DNA of 64,000 nt from JBBIPA01 sp037443085 (GCA_037443085.1 JBBIPA010000003.1:44259-108258); one strand, 5' to 3'; positions 25,673-35,254 are shown, numbered from the stretch's first letter. The notes: generated from the letters alone by a model not told the origin. Program-made: numbers and translations.

Positions 25673-25940
25673 AAAAACTGCCCTTGCGTTCACATTCTCA
25701 AAAAACCATTGAGAAATACAACTTACAAAGTAGTCCCTATTATAGTATGGTAAAAAACAAAATAATAGGTGCGACGCTCCCAAGAAAAAGTAATCAGCCG
25801 CCACCGCCCACAAGATTCCTAACAGGTTCGAACCGCAGCTAGTCTATTGGAGTTTTTTTGACTGGAGGTCAAATACTGTACTATGATTACATAGTCATAT
25901 AGCAATAGGGAAAACTATTCAAATAGATAACGAGGTCAGA

Positions 25941-26534
25941 ATGAGAACATTCGCAATTTGGTCACTAAGAATAATGTCTATTTTAATCATAACAATATCG
26001 CTGGTGGCATGTCAGCCGGCAACCACCTCTCCTAAACCACCACCGTCTTCAATAACAACAGTGGGCAACACAAAAGTGTATTCCAACTCTAAATACGGTT
26101 TCTCCTTCAGCATCTGCAATAATCCTGACTTTGAGTTCTCTGAAAATTATGGTAAAGCCATTGCTGCGCAAATAGGCCCCCTGCTGGCAGACTTTAAACA
26201 CCGTATTGGCATTTACGTGATGGCTTATAAAGTGTCGAAGAATACCAGTATTGATGACTATCTAAAAGCCGGGATAAAAGAGGCAGAGAAAACATTAACA
26301 GACTTTGCCACTATCAGCGAAAAGAACACCACGGTTGCGGATGTGCCAGCTAAATTATCGCTTTATACGTACACCATTAACATGAACGACGAGAATTATA
26401 GGTTTAAAAACACCCTAGTCGCTTTTATCAAAAACGATACCGTCTACGCCCTAAGATATGATACTCCGGAAGAGTTTTATGACCAGTACGTAGAATGCTT
26501 TAATTTGTTATTGTCTACATTCAAATTAAGATAA
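25941..26534 (+). CDS. Hypothetical lipoprotein (PsbP/DUF-like fold possible)
   Basis: 197 residues. A signal peptide with lipobox SLVACQ at about residues 18-24 predicts a membrane-anchored lipoprotein, followed by a proline/threonine-rich linker. The mature part (VYSNSKYGFSFSICNNPDFE, later YTINMNDENYRFKNTLVAFI and AFIKNDTVYALRY) resembles PsbP-like domains found in many small bacterial lipoproteins. GAGGT before the ATG supports the start. The neighbours give no clue to function. Confidence 0.75.
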   Translation: MRTFAIWSLRIMSILIITISLVACQPATTSPKPPPSSITTVGNTKVYSNSKYGFSFSICNNPDFEFSENYGKAIAAQIGPLLADFKHRIGIYVMAYKVSKNTSIDDYLKAGIKEAEKTLTDFATISEKNTTVADVPAKLSLYTYTINMNDENYRFKNTLVAFIKNDTVYALRYDTPEEFYDQYVECFNLLLSTFKLR

Positions 26535-26595
26535 TTTTAGACTCTAACTAAAAGATATTCAATTGCGAGGCCAAACGAAATAGCGGCTGCCTGCT

Positions 26596-27234
26596 TTATC
26601 CCCTGGAAGCGTGATCTCCTGAGAGCCCCTCTAAATAAGAGTTCACCTCAGCCAATCGGGACCTGGCTACCTCTAATGCTTGCTGCTGCTTCTGAACAAT
26701 ATTTTCAGCTTCAGCTATCTTGCCTTGCATCTGACTGAGTCCCACCATGACTGCCCTGATTCTGGCAATTTGCTGCTCCAAATCAGTAACAATATTAAAC
26801 ACCGATTCAGATTGGGAAGAAGTCACCGGAGACATATCTCTTCTTGGCGACATCGTTTCTCTACTCCCCTCAGGTTGATTGACCACACCTTTAATATAGG
26901 TGACTAACTCCTGAGGATTAGCGGCTCTCTGGAAATATGCATCGAAACCGTCGCTGCCAGTAGGCACTTCGTTAACCGAGCTTTTCCCCAAAAGAATTAT
27001 GAAGGCGCTGGAATACTTCCGCACTTTGGAGAACTCAAGACGGTCATCAGCACCATATATCTCCTCATCAATAATAATAATATCGAACTTCGCTTTCGTA
27101 GCAGTGAGCATACCATCAAAGAAATCCGAGGCATCGGCAACATGAAAGCCGCTTTTAACCAGCTCTTTCACATACCTCTGCCTCAAACCCGAGTCTTTTG
27201 ACAGAACAAGAACTTTATTCACGGCTTCCTCCAT
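26596..27234 (-). CDS. Receiver-like domain protein with C-terminal coiled coil
   Basis: About 212 residues from ATG 27232-27234; the frame runs on to 27381 with hydrophobic, atypical sequence. The N-terminal part (VLVLSKDSGLRQRYVKELVK, then FDIIIIDEEIYG and FIILLGKSS) follows the receiver beta/alpha order, and the phospho-acceptor-like Asp is followed by EE rather than the usual xxMP. From about residue 135 a heptad-rich segment (VTDLEQQIARIRAVMVGLSQ, then AEAENIVQKQQQALEVARSR) suggests oligomerisation. Possibly a degenerate response regulator; partner unknown. Confidence 0.6.
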   Translation of the reverse strand: MEEAVNKVLVLSKDSGLRQRYVKELVKSGFHVADASDFFDGMLTATKAKFDIIIIDEEIYGADDRLEFSKVRKYSSAFIILLGKSSVNEVPTGSDGFDAYFQRAANPQELVTYIKGVVNQPEGSRETMSPRRDMSPVTSSQSESVFNIVTDLEQQIARIRAVMVGLSQMQGKIAEAENIVQKQQQALEVARSRLAEVNSYLEGLSGDHASRG

Positions 27235-27421
27235 CCTTGTAATTAACATTATCGGAGAAATTATAGCAGTCGAGAATAAAAAAATCAGTAAATATTTGGT
27301 TAAAAAAGGGTAAACACTGCCACAATCCAAAGAACCTGTAAACACTTGTTGGTTGAGAAAAATCAAAACTGGCGAAGTCACTTTCTACGGTATCATAGAC
27401 TGTGGCACGGAGTCTTAAAAC

Positions 27422-28372
27422 TTAAGGGGTGGGGAAAAACATATTGAACAAATAAAGCACTACCGGAATCGAGATTATGGAGAGAATAAAACTGCTAACG
27501 ACAAACTGACCAGAGATAACACGGTCACCGCCTGAGCGTTCTGCCAATAATGGGATGGCAGTGATGGGTGGAACCGCGCTCTGCAGAATAATCAGCAGAG
27601 CAATGCCATAATCCGGGCGCAGCAGAATCAACAAGCCCAGGAATACCAGGGGAAACACAATATTTTTAACCAGAGCAAACTTGATGATTTCCTGGATGTT
27701 AAATTGCTTTTGCCTTTTGAAATCCAAGTAGATGTTACCACCAAGAATGATCATGAGCAGCGGTAATGACATTGCCCCCAGCATCTGGAAAATGGTGATA
27801 ACAAAGTTGGGCAAATAGATTTGCCATCCCAGCAATCGAATTGCCAGAGCAATCAGTGTGATGATAAGCACCGGGTTCAGTATTCTTCTCCAGTTCACTT
27901 TTTCGGCTTGTTGCTGCTTCCTGAAGAAAAGATAGTATGTACCGAAAACCACTGATGGATGTAAGAACATAAATAAGAAAAGCTGTACCAGATGCGGTGT
28001 CCCTTTCCCAAAAATCCCAGTCAGGATGATCAAGGGAAAAAATAACCCGTTCTGATAAAAAAGACTTATAGCAAACTCTCCGCGTGTCTCTTTTTTAGAA
28101 ATGAACATGGTGATCAGTGACAGCGCAAGAGCAGTGATACTGAAGAAAAGCCACCATAATGGCAATCGCCACCAGTCTGGGTCTTTCTCCGGCGAGAAAT
28201 CAAGGATTATGTTAGAAAAAACAAGACAGGGCAATGCGATGTCAATGGCTAATGTGGTGAGAAAGCCCAGTAAATTCTCGGGCAAAATCCGCTTGGCGAT
28301 GATCCAGAATCCTAAAATGCCAATCCCCAGGAGCGCTGCCACCGCTTGAAAGGTAAGTATCAGGATATCCAT
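27422..28372 (-). CDS. AEC family (auxin efflux carrier-like) transporter
   Basis: 316 residues with about ten hydrophobic segments in two five-helix repeats. Typical AEC features are the N-terminal GILGFWIIAKRILPENLLGF and the later AVPPITAIPLLAERSGGD motif before the last helices. Bacterial members export or take up malate, malonate and similar carboxylates, and some lie next to amino-acid or organic-acid enzymes. Here neither neighbour (a receiver-like protein, divergent rnc) reveals the substrate. Confidence 0.88.
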   Translation of the reverse strand: MDILILTFQAVAALLGIGILGFWIIAKRILPENLLGFLTTLAIDIALPCLVFSNIILDFSPEKDPDWWRLPLWWLFFSITALALSLITMFISKKETRGEFAISLFYQNGLFFPLIILTGIFGKGTPHLVQLFLFMFLHPSVVFGTYYLFFRKQQQAEKVNWRRILNPVLIITLIALAIRLLGWQIYLPNFVITIFQMLGAMSLPLLMIILGGNIYLDFKRQKQFNIQEIIKFALVKNIVFPLVFLGLLILLRPDYGIALLIILQSAVPPITAIPLLAERSGGDRVISGQFVVSSFILSIISIPVVLYLFNMFFPTP

Positions 28373-28467
28373 CTCACATTACCTCGTTATTATAGCAAAA
28401 TTGCTCAGCGAAATTTTCTAATTGTCCCAAAAGGCTTTATAATTGAGCAGTTCTCCCATAAAGCTCA

Positions 28468-29205
28468 ATGGAGTCACACAAATTGGCTGACTGGCAGGAT
28501 TTGCAGCAGAATATCGGCATAACCTTCAAAAATACAGCACTGCTCCAGCAGGCATTCCAGCACTCCTCCTTCATTAATGAAAACCCTGAGTCCGCCACAC
28601 CGGATAACGAACGGCTCGAATTTCTAGGGGATGCCGTGCTCAACCTTATAGTCGCTGAAAAAATATATCAGGAATCTCCGCAATTGACTGAAGGCGAGCT
28701 GACCGTCGCTCGCACCTCTCTGATCTGCGAGGATACACTGGCTCAATTAGCCAGAGAGCTTAGACTCGGTGACTACCTTCAACTGGGTAAAGGCGAAGAG
28801 GCATCAGGAGGACGACAAAGGCAAAGTAGTCTTGCTGATTGCTTCGAAGCCCTGGTCGGTGCTATTTTCCTGGACCAGGGGCTGGACGCCGCCAAAAGCT
28901 TTGTTTGGCGCAAAATGGATAAGCACCTTGTTAAAACTAAAGCCAGAGGAGCAGGACAAAACTACAAGGCACAGTTGCAGGAGTTCACTCAAGCCACCTG
29001 CAAACAACTGCCGGCTTACCACATTATAGAATCTTCGGGACCAGACCATGACAAACATTTCATCGTGGAGGTAACACTGGAAGGCAAAGTTCTGGGCACT
29101 GGGTCAGGCAAGACCAAAAAGGCTGCAGAAATGGCAGCAGCCCGCTCCGCCTGTAAAAATCTAATATCCGGCCAGGTAAATCAAAATAACATAACCAGAC
29201 TATGA
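28468..29205 (+). CDS. rnc: Ribonuclease III
   Basis: 245 residues. The RNase III signature NERLEFLGDAVLNL is intact, with the second set of catalytic acidic residues in the ADCFEALVGAIFLDQG region. A C-terminal double-stranded-RNA-binding domain follows (NYKAQLQEFTQ, then GTGSGKTKKAAEMAAARSA). The enzyme cleaves dsRNA in rRNA processing and mRNA turnover. No Shine-Dalgarno is visible; TATAAT at 28438-28443 could give a leader of about 20 nt. The 3' end overlaps the convergent MBL hydrolase stop by 6 bp. Confidence 0.96.
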   Translation: MESHKLADWQDLQQNIGITFKNTALLQQAFQHSSFINENPESATPDNERLEFLGDAVLNLIVAEKIYQESPQLTEGELTVARTSLICEDTLAQLARELRLGDYLQLGKGEEASGGRQRQSSLADCFEALVGAIFLDQGLDAAKSFVWRKMDKHLVKTKARGAGQNYKAQLQEFTQATCKQLPAYHIIESSGPDHDKHFIVEVTLEGKVLGTGSGKTKKAAEMAAARSACKNLISGQVNQNNITRL

Positions 29206-29847
29206 CGCCGGCTTTAGAACTATAATTTCTGCCGCAGACGGCAATGCACTTGCCGTAAGCTCCACCTCACTGGTATCCAGCTTCTTTACACTCTTCTTAC
29301 CAGCCAGGAAATCATCTACACCAGCAATCGGGAAATCAAGCTGAGGCGTCTTATAGTGCATGGGTACAATCACCTTCGGCTTTAAATCATTGCACACCTG
29401 CGTTGCCATCTTGGCATCGATGGTGTAAAAGCCACCGACAGGAACAAGTAACACATCTACAATGCCTATCTCCTTAATTTGTCCGCTGTCAAGGGCATGA
29501 CCCAGATCCCCCAGATGGCAGAGCCTTATTCCATCCACAGCGAAACAGCAGATTATATTGCTTCCGCGCTTTTTCCCGCTGGAATCATCATGATAAGAAC
29601 CAATACCTTTAAACTGTATCCCCTTCACTGCTTTTATGCCGCTGCTTTTTATCAGCTCTGGTTTGCCAGCTAACGATGCCACGGCATTGTGGTCAAAATG
29701 GTCATGGCTCATGGTGACGATATCCGCTGCCTCTTTGATGGGCGCATATCTTACCCCTTGCACAGCACTATAGGGGTCAGTGATAATTCTGACACCCGTT
29801 TTCGAAGTAATCAGAAAACAGGCATGACCCAACCATTTTAACTTCAT
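29200..29847 (-). CDS. UPF0173-type metal-dependent hydrolase (MBL fold)
   Basis: 215 residues. The metallo-beta-lactamase motif SHDHFDHN, the second histidine in HLGDLGHAL and the third in PMHYKTP are in UPF0173 order. The N-terminus MKLKWLGHACFLI is nearly diagnostic of the family. The biochemical role is not established; a phosphodiesterase or nucleotide hydrolase is often suggested. It lies 13 bp downstream of pepA on the same strand, so the two are probably cotranscribed. Confidence 0.9.
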   Translation of the reverse strand: MKLKWLGHACFLITSKTGVRIITDPYSAVQGVRYAPIKEAADIVTMSHDHFDHNAVASLAGKPELIKSSGIKAVKGIQFKGIGSYHDDSSGKKRGSNIICCFAVDGIRLCHLGDLGHALDSGQIKEIGIVDVLLVPVGGFYTIDAKMATQVCNDLKPKVIVPMHYKTPQLDFPIAGVDDFLAGKKSVKKLDTSEVELTASALPSAAEIIVLKPAS

Positions 29848-29860
29848 AATGTACCTCCTC

Positions 29861-31369
29861 TCACTTAGTCCGCTTAGCTGATGCCATAGCTAATTGAACC
29901 AGAGTTCGCACACAAACTCCAGTAGCGCCCTTTACCATATAGCCCTGTTCTTTATCGGTATAAAACGTGCCGGCAATGTCAATATGCGCCCAAGGAGTAT
30001 CACCGACAAATTCCGATAGGAATTGTGCAGCCGTAATGGCACCACCCCATCTACCCCCACTGTTCTTTATATCGGCTACATCACTCTTGTTGGCCTCTTT
30101 ATACTCCTCATACATCGGCAATTGCCATAAACGCTCACCAGCATCAGCACCCGCCTTAATTACCTTATCCACAAACTCCTGATTATTGGTGAAAATCCCG
30201 CTGCAAACATCTCCCAGGGCAATATGGCAGGCGCCGGTTAATGTCGCTATATCTATCAGCGGTGAGAGCTTTTGCTTCATTGCATAGCTCAAAGCATCTG
30301 CCAGAATCAGCCGCCCCTCAGCATCGGTATTGACCACTTCAATAGTCTTTCCATTAAGTGCCTTAAGCACATCTCCAGGCTTGAGCGCTTTGCCGCTGGG
30401 CAGGTTTTCTGTAGCAGGAACAACAGCGGTAACATTGACCCTCAATCTCAACTGGGCAACGGCGCTTAGAGCAGCCATCACAATAGCACCGCCTGACATA
30501 TCCCCCTTCATCTCATGCATATTCTCTGACGGCTTGAGGGAAATACCTCCAGAATCGAAGGTAATTCCTTTGCCTAACAAACCCATAGCCTCGTTAGAGC
30601 TTTTATCGCCTTTATAACTAAGCAGTATCAATTTTGGTGGTTGCTCACTACCCTGTGCCACACCCAACAGGGCACCCATCCCCAGCTTCTTCATCTGCTC
30701 CCTGTCCAGAATAGCCAAATCTAAAGCATATGTCCTCGCCAGCCGCTCGGCTACCTTTGCCATGTCAGTCGGCGTCATATAGTTAGCTGGCTCATTCACC
30801 AAATCCCGGGCCAGATTAGCTGCCTCAGCCAGTATCTTTCCTCGATGACAACCCTGCTCCAACTGTTTCTTCCGAGCAACATCACGCTCAACAATCATAA
30901 GCTGGTCGATATCTTTATAGTCAGGCTCTTTGGTAATATGTTTTCGAAAGCTGTACAATCCCATGATACTCCCCTCGGCTATGGCTTGCGCTGCCTCCTC
31001 ATAAGTAATTCCGCCGGCACCAGCACCGTGGAGTATCGTGGCTATCTGCTGGCAATTCAGTTTTCGCAGCGTACGACAAGCCTGTGCCACGATTCTGCGT
31101 GTCTTATCGACACTAAAATCAGCCTGCTTGCCCAAACCCACTATTGCCACAATGCGTGCCGGGAGCTTGCCCAGTGTGTGAATGATACTTATCTCGGAAA
31201 GCTTGCCTTTTATTTCCCCGTGGTCAATGAGCTTGCTTATAGCTCCATTGAGAGCCTTATCTACAGCCCCCATGGCACCACCAGGTCGTTCCACTCCCTC
31301 AAAAAGGTTGACCACGATAGCGTCAGCTTTTACCCTGGTAATATCTCCGATGACAACCTTTATCTGCAT
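29861..31369 (-). CDS. pepA: Leucyl aminopeptidase (M17)
   Basis: 502 residues, M17 length. The catalytic domain carries GKGITFDSGGISLK, MKGDMSGG and the signature NTDAEGRL, giving the two-metal site and catalytic lysine/arginine. The N-terminal macro-like domain is also present. It is a hexameric, metal-dependent cytoplasmic enzyme that releases N-terminal hydrophobic residues, and some homologues bind DNA. A strong AGGAGGAAATAAG precedes the ATG. It leads a unit with the UPF0173 gene downstream. Confidence 0.95.
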   Translation of the reverse strand: MQIKVVIGDITRVKADAIVVNLFEGVERPGGAMGAVDKALNGAISKLIDHGEIKGKLSEISIIHTLGKLPARIVAIVGLGKQADFSVDKTRRIVAQACRTLRKLNCQQIATILHGAGAGGITYEEAAQAIAEGSIMGLYSFRKHITKEPDYKDIDQLMIVERDVARKKQLEQGCHRGKILAEAANLARDLVNEPANYMTPTDMAKVAERLARTYALDLAILDREQMKKLGMGALLGVAQGSEQPPKLILLSYKGDKSSNEAMGLLGKGITFDSGGISLKPSENMHEMKGDMSGGAIVMAALSAVAQLRLRVNVTAVVPATENLPSGKALKPGDVLKALNGKTIEVVNTDAEGRLILADALSYAMKQKLSPLIDIATLTGACHIALGDVCSGIFTNNQEFVDKVIKAGADAGERLWQLPMYEEYKEANKSDVADIKNSGGRWGGAITAAQFLSEFVGDTPWAHIDIAGTFYTDKEQGYMVKGATGVCVRTLVQLAMASAKRTK

Positions 31370-31418
31370 CTTATTTCCTCCTGCATACCTAAATACTATT
31401 GGGAAATACTTACCAACT

Positions 31419-32006
31419 TCACCGCCTTAGTAGGCGTAATATTTTATCAATCACCGGAGTGATATCCCGTGCTGTATCCACCACCAGATGGCTGCGCTTG
31501 ATTTTCCCGGCTGCCGGCTTCATCCTCTGGTAAATGTTCCAATCAGCATCAGACTTATTTTCCTGTTCGCTGCCGTTATGGCGATTCTGCAATCTCTGGT
31601 AGACCAGTTCAGGTGGAGCTTCAACGCTTACCAGGATAAGCTTTGCCCCGGTTTTGTCAGCAATACGATAGAGACGCTCCCTGTGATGCTCTACCAGATT
31701 GGTGGCATCAAATATTATAGGTATCCCTTTCTGTAACAGCTCCTCGACCAGACCATGGAGAGCTCTGAACAGGCGCGTGTTTTCTTCAGCGCTGTAATTT
31801 GGGGCTGAGAACAGAACCTTACGCATGACATCGCTCTCTATGATGAGAAAAGGCGCTTTCTCGGCTAGCTTGTGGCAGAAAAATGATTTGCCGGTACCGG
31901 GAAGGCCGCTCACCACCACCAAAGCTGGAGCCGCCACCGGCTCTGAAAGCTCTGTCAAACTTTGCCTGAGGCAATCTACATCGTGGTTTAACTGTACTTG
32001 GTTCAT
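31419..32006 (-). CDS. P-loop ATPase/kinase (zeta-toxin- or gluconokinase-like)
   Basis: 195 residues. Walker A is VSGLPGTGKSFFCHKL, and a lid-type region (IPIIFDATNLVEHHRERLYR) resembles AAA_33-type small-molecule kinases or nucleotide-dependent phosphotransferases. DATN is the DxTN motif commonly seen in this group. The tail (KPAAGKIKRSHLVVDTARDI) matches annotated AAA_33 proteins. Substrate unknown; no antitoxin-like neighbour supports a toxin role. It is about 50 bp upstream of pepA on the same strand. Confidence 0.78.
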   Translation of the reverse strand: MNQVQLNHDVDCLRQSLTELSEPVAAPALVVVSGLPGTGKSFFCHKLAEKAPFLIIESDVMRKVLFSAPNYSAEENTRLFRALHGLVEELLQKGIPIIFDATNLVEHHRERLYRIADKTGAKLILVSVEAPPELVYQRLQNRHNGSEQENKSDADWNIYQRMKPAAGKIKRSHLVVDTARDITPVIDKILRLLRR

Positions 32007-32069
32007 GCGCCTTGAAAAATTATAAGCTATTTCCCAAATCTACGCTAATATTTTAAATTTCGCAGATTG

Positions 32070-33073
32070 GAGTCCCAGTCTTTGGTCAAAGAAATCTTAC
32101 CAAATCTCTACCGAATTGAAATCCCAATCCTAACAATCCGCTGAAAGTGCTAAACTCCTACCTGATAAAAGCACCGGAACGCTCTCTCATCGACACTGGC
32201 ATGAATCGAGAGGAGTGCGCCCGCGCCATGGCATCCGGGCTAGCAGAGCTATGTGTTGATTTAAACAGAACAGATTTTTTATTACCCGCCTTCATGCTTA
32301 CTATGCTGGGCTGACAGGTCATCTGGCCTCCAGTACCTCAAAAAAGCTATTTTAATGAAACAGATGCCTCTATAGTCAACAGGGGGCTAAGTGAGGATGA
32401 ATGTGAGGAAGATAGCAAGCTCTATAGAGCGCATGGCTTCCCGGAAGATGAACTGGAAAAGGCAATAGCATCACATCCCGGCAGGCGTTATAGCGCAAAG
32501 AGAAGAATAGCCTCTCATATTGTAAGGGAAGACGACCGCGTAGATATCGGTGATTATTCCTTCCAGTGTATTCCAACACCAGTCCATATCCCGGGGCATA
32601 TGCGCCTCTATGAATCTGATAGGAAAATTCTCATTTCTGGAGACCACATCCTTTTCGATATCACTCCCAACATCAGTTTCTGGACTGATTCCAAGAATCC
32701 ACCAAAAGTATACCTGCCGAGCCTGGAGAAAGTGCTAGCACTCGATATGGACCTGATATTGCCAGGGCATCGGCGTATCTGGAATAGTCATAAGAACACA
32801 ATTACAGAACTCAAGGCACATCACCAGGCCAGATTGAATAAAGTCCTCTTCACTCTTAGGGATGGTACCAAGACTGCATACCAGATAGCTCCTTCCATTA
32901 CCTGGGATATTGACTATGCCTCGTGGGACGCTTTCCCGCCGCAGCAAAAATGGTTCGCCCTGGGAGAAACAGCAGCCCAGGTCGAATGCTTGGAACAAAC
33001 CAATGCTGTGTACAGAAAAAATCAAGAACGGCACAAGACCTGCTCGCCTCAAAGTGATAAGCAAAGTTGGTAA
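32070..33073 (+). pseudogene. MBL-fold hydrolase remnant with at least three frameshifts
   Basis: An MBL-type protein can be read by switching frame near 32128, 32287 and 32343. The N-terminal PLKVLNSYLIKAPERSLIDT segment begins after the first shift, the middle has a degraded metal motif (ITRLHAYYAG where HxHxDH is expected), and the C-terminal part (MRLYESDRKILISGDHILFD then LILPGHRR) is open from 32600 to 33073. Loss of metal-binding histidine and aspartate together with frameshifts argues for a decayed gene rather than sequencing noise. The 5' boundary is approximate. Confidence 0.8.
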
Positions 33074-33132
33074 CCAAAATCAACCATTTAAGGTTGTTTC
33101 AGTAACGGCACCGTGCTATAATCCATCCGCAA

Positions 33133-33206
33133 TGGGGATTAGTCTAGCGGTAGGACAGCGGACTCTGGATCCGTGAGGCCAGGTTCGAATCCTGGATCCC
33201 CAGCCA
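33133..33206 (+). tRNA. tRNA-Gln(CUG)
   Basis: Acceptor TGGGGAT/ATCCCCA, D-arm AGTCTAGCGGTAGGAC, anticodon stem CGGA/TCCG with loop CTCTGGA, giving CUG, T-arm CCAGGTTCGAATCCTGG, and encoded CCA at 33204-33206. Confidence 0.94.
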
Positions 33207-33288
33207 AATATAAATCGCTCTGCATGGTCTATTCACAACGTAGTTGGCCTTTCCCCTAAAGTCTACTGAAAAACAGTGCTGCTTGCCA

Positions 33289-33303
33289 TAATATTGTAAA
33301 ACA
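33289..33303 (+). promoter_or_regulatory. Possible leaderless promoter for rlmB
   Basis: TAATAT at 33289-33294 ends 8 bases before the ATG at 33303; CTGAAA at 33266-33271 is a weak -35 at 17 bp. No Shine-Dalgarno is present. A transcript starting about 7 bases after the -10 would begin at or next to the start codon. Confidence 0.4.
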
Positions 33304-34040
33304 TGTCAGACATTGTAGCAGGTCGGAATCTCGTAATCGAAGCGCTCAAGGCTGGTCGTCCCCTTAACAAGGTGCTGCTTGCCCATACTACCGGGCACCA
33401 TCCCACGATCGCCAAGATAATACATCTTTCCCGATCCAAGGGAATACCTGTAGAGTATGTGTCCCGGGAGGTCATTGATAAGCTAAGCACAACTGGTAGT
33501 CATCAAGGGATTATTGCTTACGTTGCGGTTAAGGGATATATAACTCTGGATGACTTAATGGCTATTTCGAGAGGAAGAAATGAGCCGCCTTTGTATTGTA
33601 TTCTAGATGGTATTGAAGATCCACATAATCTGGGAGCGATTATCCGAACTGCAGAAGCGAGCGGTGTTCATGGCGTGGTTATTCGTTCGAGGAGAGCGGT
33701 GGGACTTACTGCCTCCGTAGCTAAGGCATCGGCTGGGGCAGTAGAATATGTGCCGGTGGCAAAGGTGCCTAACATTTCTCAGGCAATCGAGACACTGAAG
33801 AAAAGCAATGTCTGGGTTATTGGCATTGATGCTGCTGCCGAAATTGATTACAGTAAGGCGGATTTCAAGCTGCCGACAGCGATTGTCATAGGCAGCGAGG
33901 GCAAGGGACTATCCGATTTAGTCCGGAAAAGGTGTGATTATCTAGCGTCCATCCCGATGAAAGGGAGAATTACCTCGCTCAATGCTTCTATCGCTGCGGC
34001 ATTGATAATGTATGAAGCGTTGCGACAAAGACGTAGATAG
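33303..34040 (+). CDS. rlmB: 23S rRNA (guanosine-2'-O-)-methyltransferase RlmB / TrmH family
   Basis: 245 residues. An N-terminal substrate-binding domain (DIVAGRNLVIEALKAGRPLN, then AHTTGHHPT) precedes the SPOUT domain. The knot motifs are visible: LDGIEDPHNLGAIIRTAEAS, VIGSEGKGLS and LNASIAAALIMYE, all of which bind SAM and form the trefoil. The first motif is nearly identical to RlmB. It methylates a 23S rRNA guanosine ribose; TrmH-type tRNA activity is an alternative. Its TAG directly abuts the convergent ferredoxin gene's stop. Confidence 0.9.
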   Translation: MSDIVAGRNLVIEALKAGRPLNKVLLAHTTGHHPTIAKIIHLSRSKGIPVEYVSREVIDKLSTTGSHQGIIAYVAVKGYITLDDLMAISRGRNEPPLYCILDGIEDPHNLGAIIRTAEASGVHGVVIRSRRAVGLTASVAKASAGAVEYVPVAKVPNISQAIETLKKSNVWVIGIDAAAEIDYSKADFKLPTAIVIGSEGKGLSDLVRKRCDYLASIPMKGRITSLNASIAAALIMYEALRQRRR

Positions 34041-35174
34041 TCATTTGCCCCATGAGATTTCTCCCGGTTCTTTTATGATAGGAATACCAGCAAAAAGCAG
34101 GCCATATTTATCATTGAGGAGCTTATCTGGATTGATTTCAGGTGCAGCGGATATAGAGCCTTGATAGCATATCTCCTGACACAGGTTACACTTAGTGCAA
34201 CTTGATAACTGGAAGGTGATAGCAACTTTTTCTGCCTTATCAATCTTTTTTAATGCGCTAGTAGGGCAGAAATAGGCGCACATGCCACAACCGGTGCAAC
34301 TGGCATCGATTTTTAGCTGGTAAAAGGGAAGATTATCTGCATTCATAGCAGCGCAAGTAGGCCTCCCCAGCTTCTTTATTGAATGTAGGAGCAGCTTGCG
34401 TTTTAAGGGCAGATAAAAAGGCAGTCCTGACTTTCTTATCTCTGCTTTACCGGTATTTTCATCATTATTGATGAGGCTGCTGGCGGCTAGAACAGTTGCC
34501 CTTGTCGTCCCTTGAGTCAGGGCTTTGAAAAAATCACGACGAGAATATCGTTTGCTTAAATCTGATGCAGGAACTGTTACCTTCCCCTCTTTTTTCCCCA
34601 ATATCGGTGTTTTCGCCAAAAAATAAATCCTCTCGGAAATTCCAAACATACCGAGCATATTGCTGGCAATAACTGCAGTCTGCTGAACGATACTCCACCC
34701 TGATTTAAGGTCGCAGTGACGGCAGAAAGCATCAGCTAATCCCACTGCTTCAGCGCTGAGAGAAATGCTGCCCACCAGTATAGATTCATCGATTCTGCCC
34801 AGGCAAGGAACGGTCACGATATTGTGATTGATGCTGGTGATATCAAGTTCCTGCTGGTATTTGGAACAGGCAAAGATAATGTGGCGTTGATGCTGTAAAC
34901 CTGCGGCAATTTTCTGAAGCAGAACTTCGTTGGATGGCGTATTTGCCTCAAAAACGCCATTGGGGCAAACAGTGGCACAGATGCCACAGTAAATACACTT
35001 ATCAGCATCGATGTTGGGCTCTCCCCAGCTTATAGCGCCTGTTGGGCAGCAGGTGACGCAGAGCCGGCATTTCGATAGCTGATGCCTGAGCCGGGAGCAT
35101 TGCAGAGGACGAACATGGAGTGCCTTGCTTTCTAAAGACTCCATTGCTTGTATAAAAAGCTCGATGCTGAGCAT
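34041..35174 (-). CDS. Double-ferredoxin protein with internal twin-arginine-like motif
   Basis: 377 residues. The N-terminal two-cluster ferredoxin has C36/C39/C43 (with CCPTG) and C60/C63/C66/C70. A middle domain of about 220 residues includes a CRHCD motif and a twin-arginine-like YSRRDFFKALTQG from R212 followed by a hydrophobic stretch. A C-terminal two-cluster ferredoxin follows (CTGCGMCAYFCP, CTKCNLCQEIC). Tat motifs normally sit at the N-terminus, so its role here is unclear. The protein is probably an electron-transfer scaffold in the cytoplasm; a past fusion of a ferredoxin with an exported Fe-S protein would also fit. Confidence 0.8.
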   Translation of the reverse strand: MLSIELFIQAMESLESKALHVRPLQCSRLRHQLSKCRLCVTCCPTGAISWGEPNIDADKCIYCGICATVCPNGVFEANTPSNEVLLQKIAAGLQHQRHIIFACSKYQQELDITSINHNIVTVPCLGRIDESILVGSISLSAEAVGLADAFCRHCDLKSGWSIVQQTAVIASNMLGMFGISERIYFLAKTPILGKKEGKVTVPASDLSKRYSRRDFFKALTQGTTRATVLAASSLINNDENTGKAEIRKSGLPFYLPLKRKLLLHSIKKLGRPTCAAMNADNLPFYQLKIDASCTGCGMCAYFCPTSALKKIDKAEKVAITFQLSSCTKCNLCQEICYQGSISAAPEINPDKLLNDKYGLLFAGIPIIKEPGEISWGK

Positions 35175-35254
35175 GGTAGCCTATCTGATGACTAATCCAG
35201 GTGTATCTTTTTTGACATCTGCGTTTTCCTGCGGGAGTCCAATTCGCCAGTGTA

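Noticed and set aside
25820..25840. GGTTCGAACC resembling a tRNA T-loop
   Set aside because: No acceptor, D or anticodon stem can be drawn around it.
30845..31462. Plus-strand frame of 205 codons inside pepA
   Set aside because: Lies antisense to the conserved M17 coding region and shows no family resemblance.
31419..32006. Zeta toxin of a toxin-antitoxin system
   Set aside because: The P-loop and DATN motifs are also those of metabolic AAA_33 kinases, and no antitoxin gene is adjacent.
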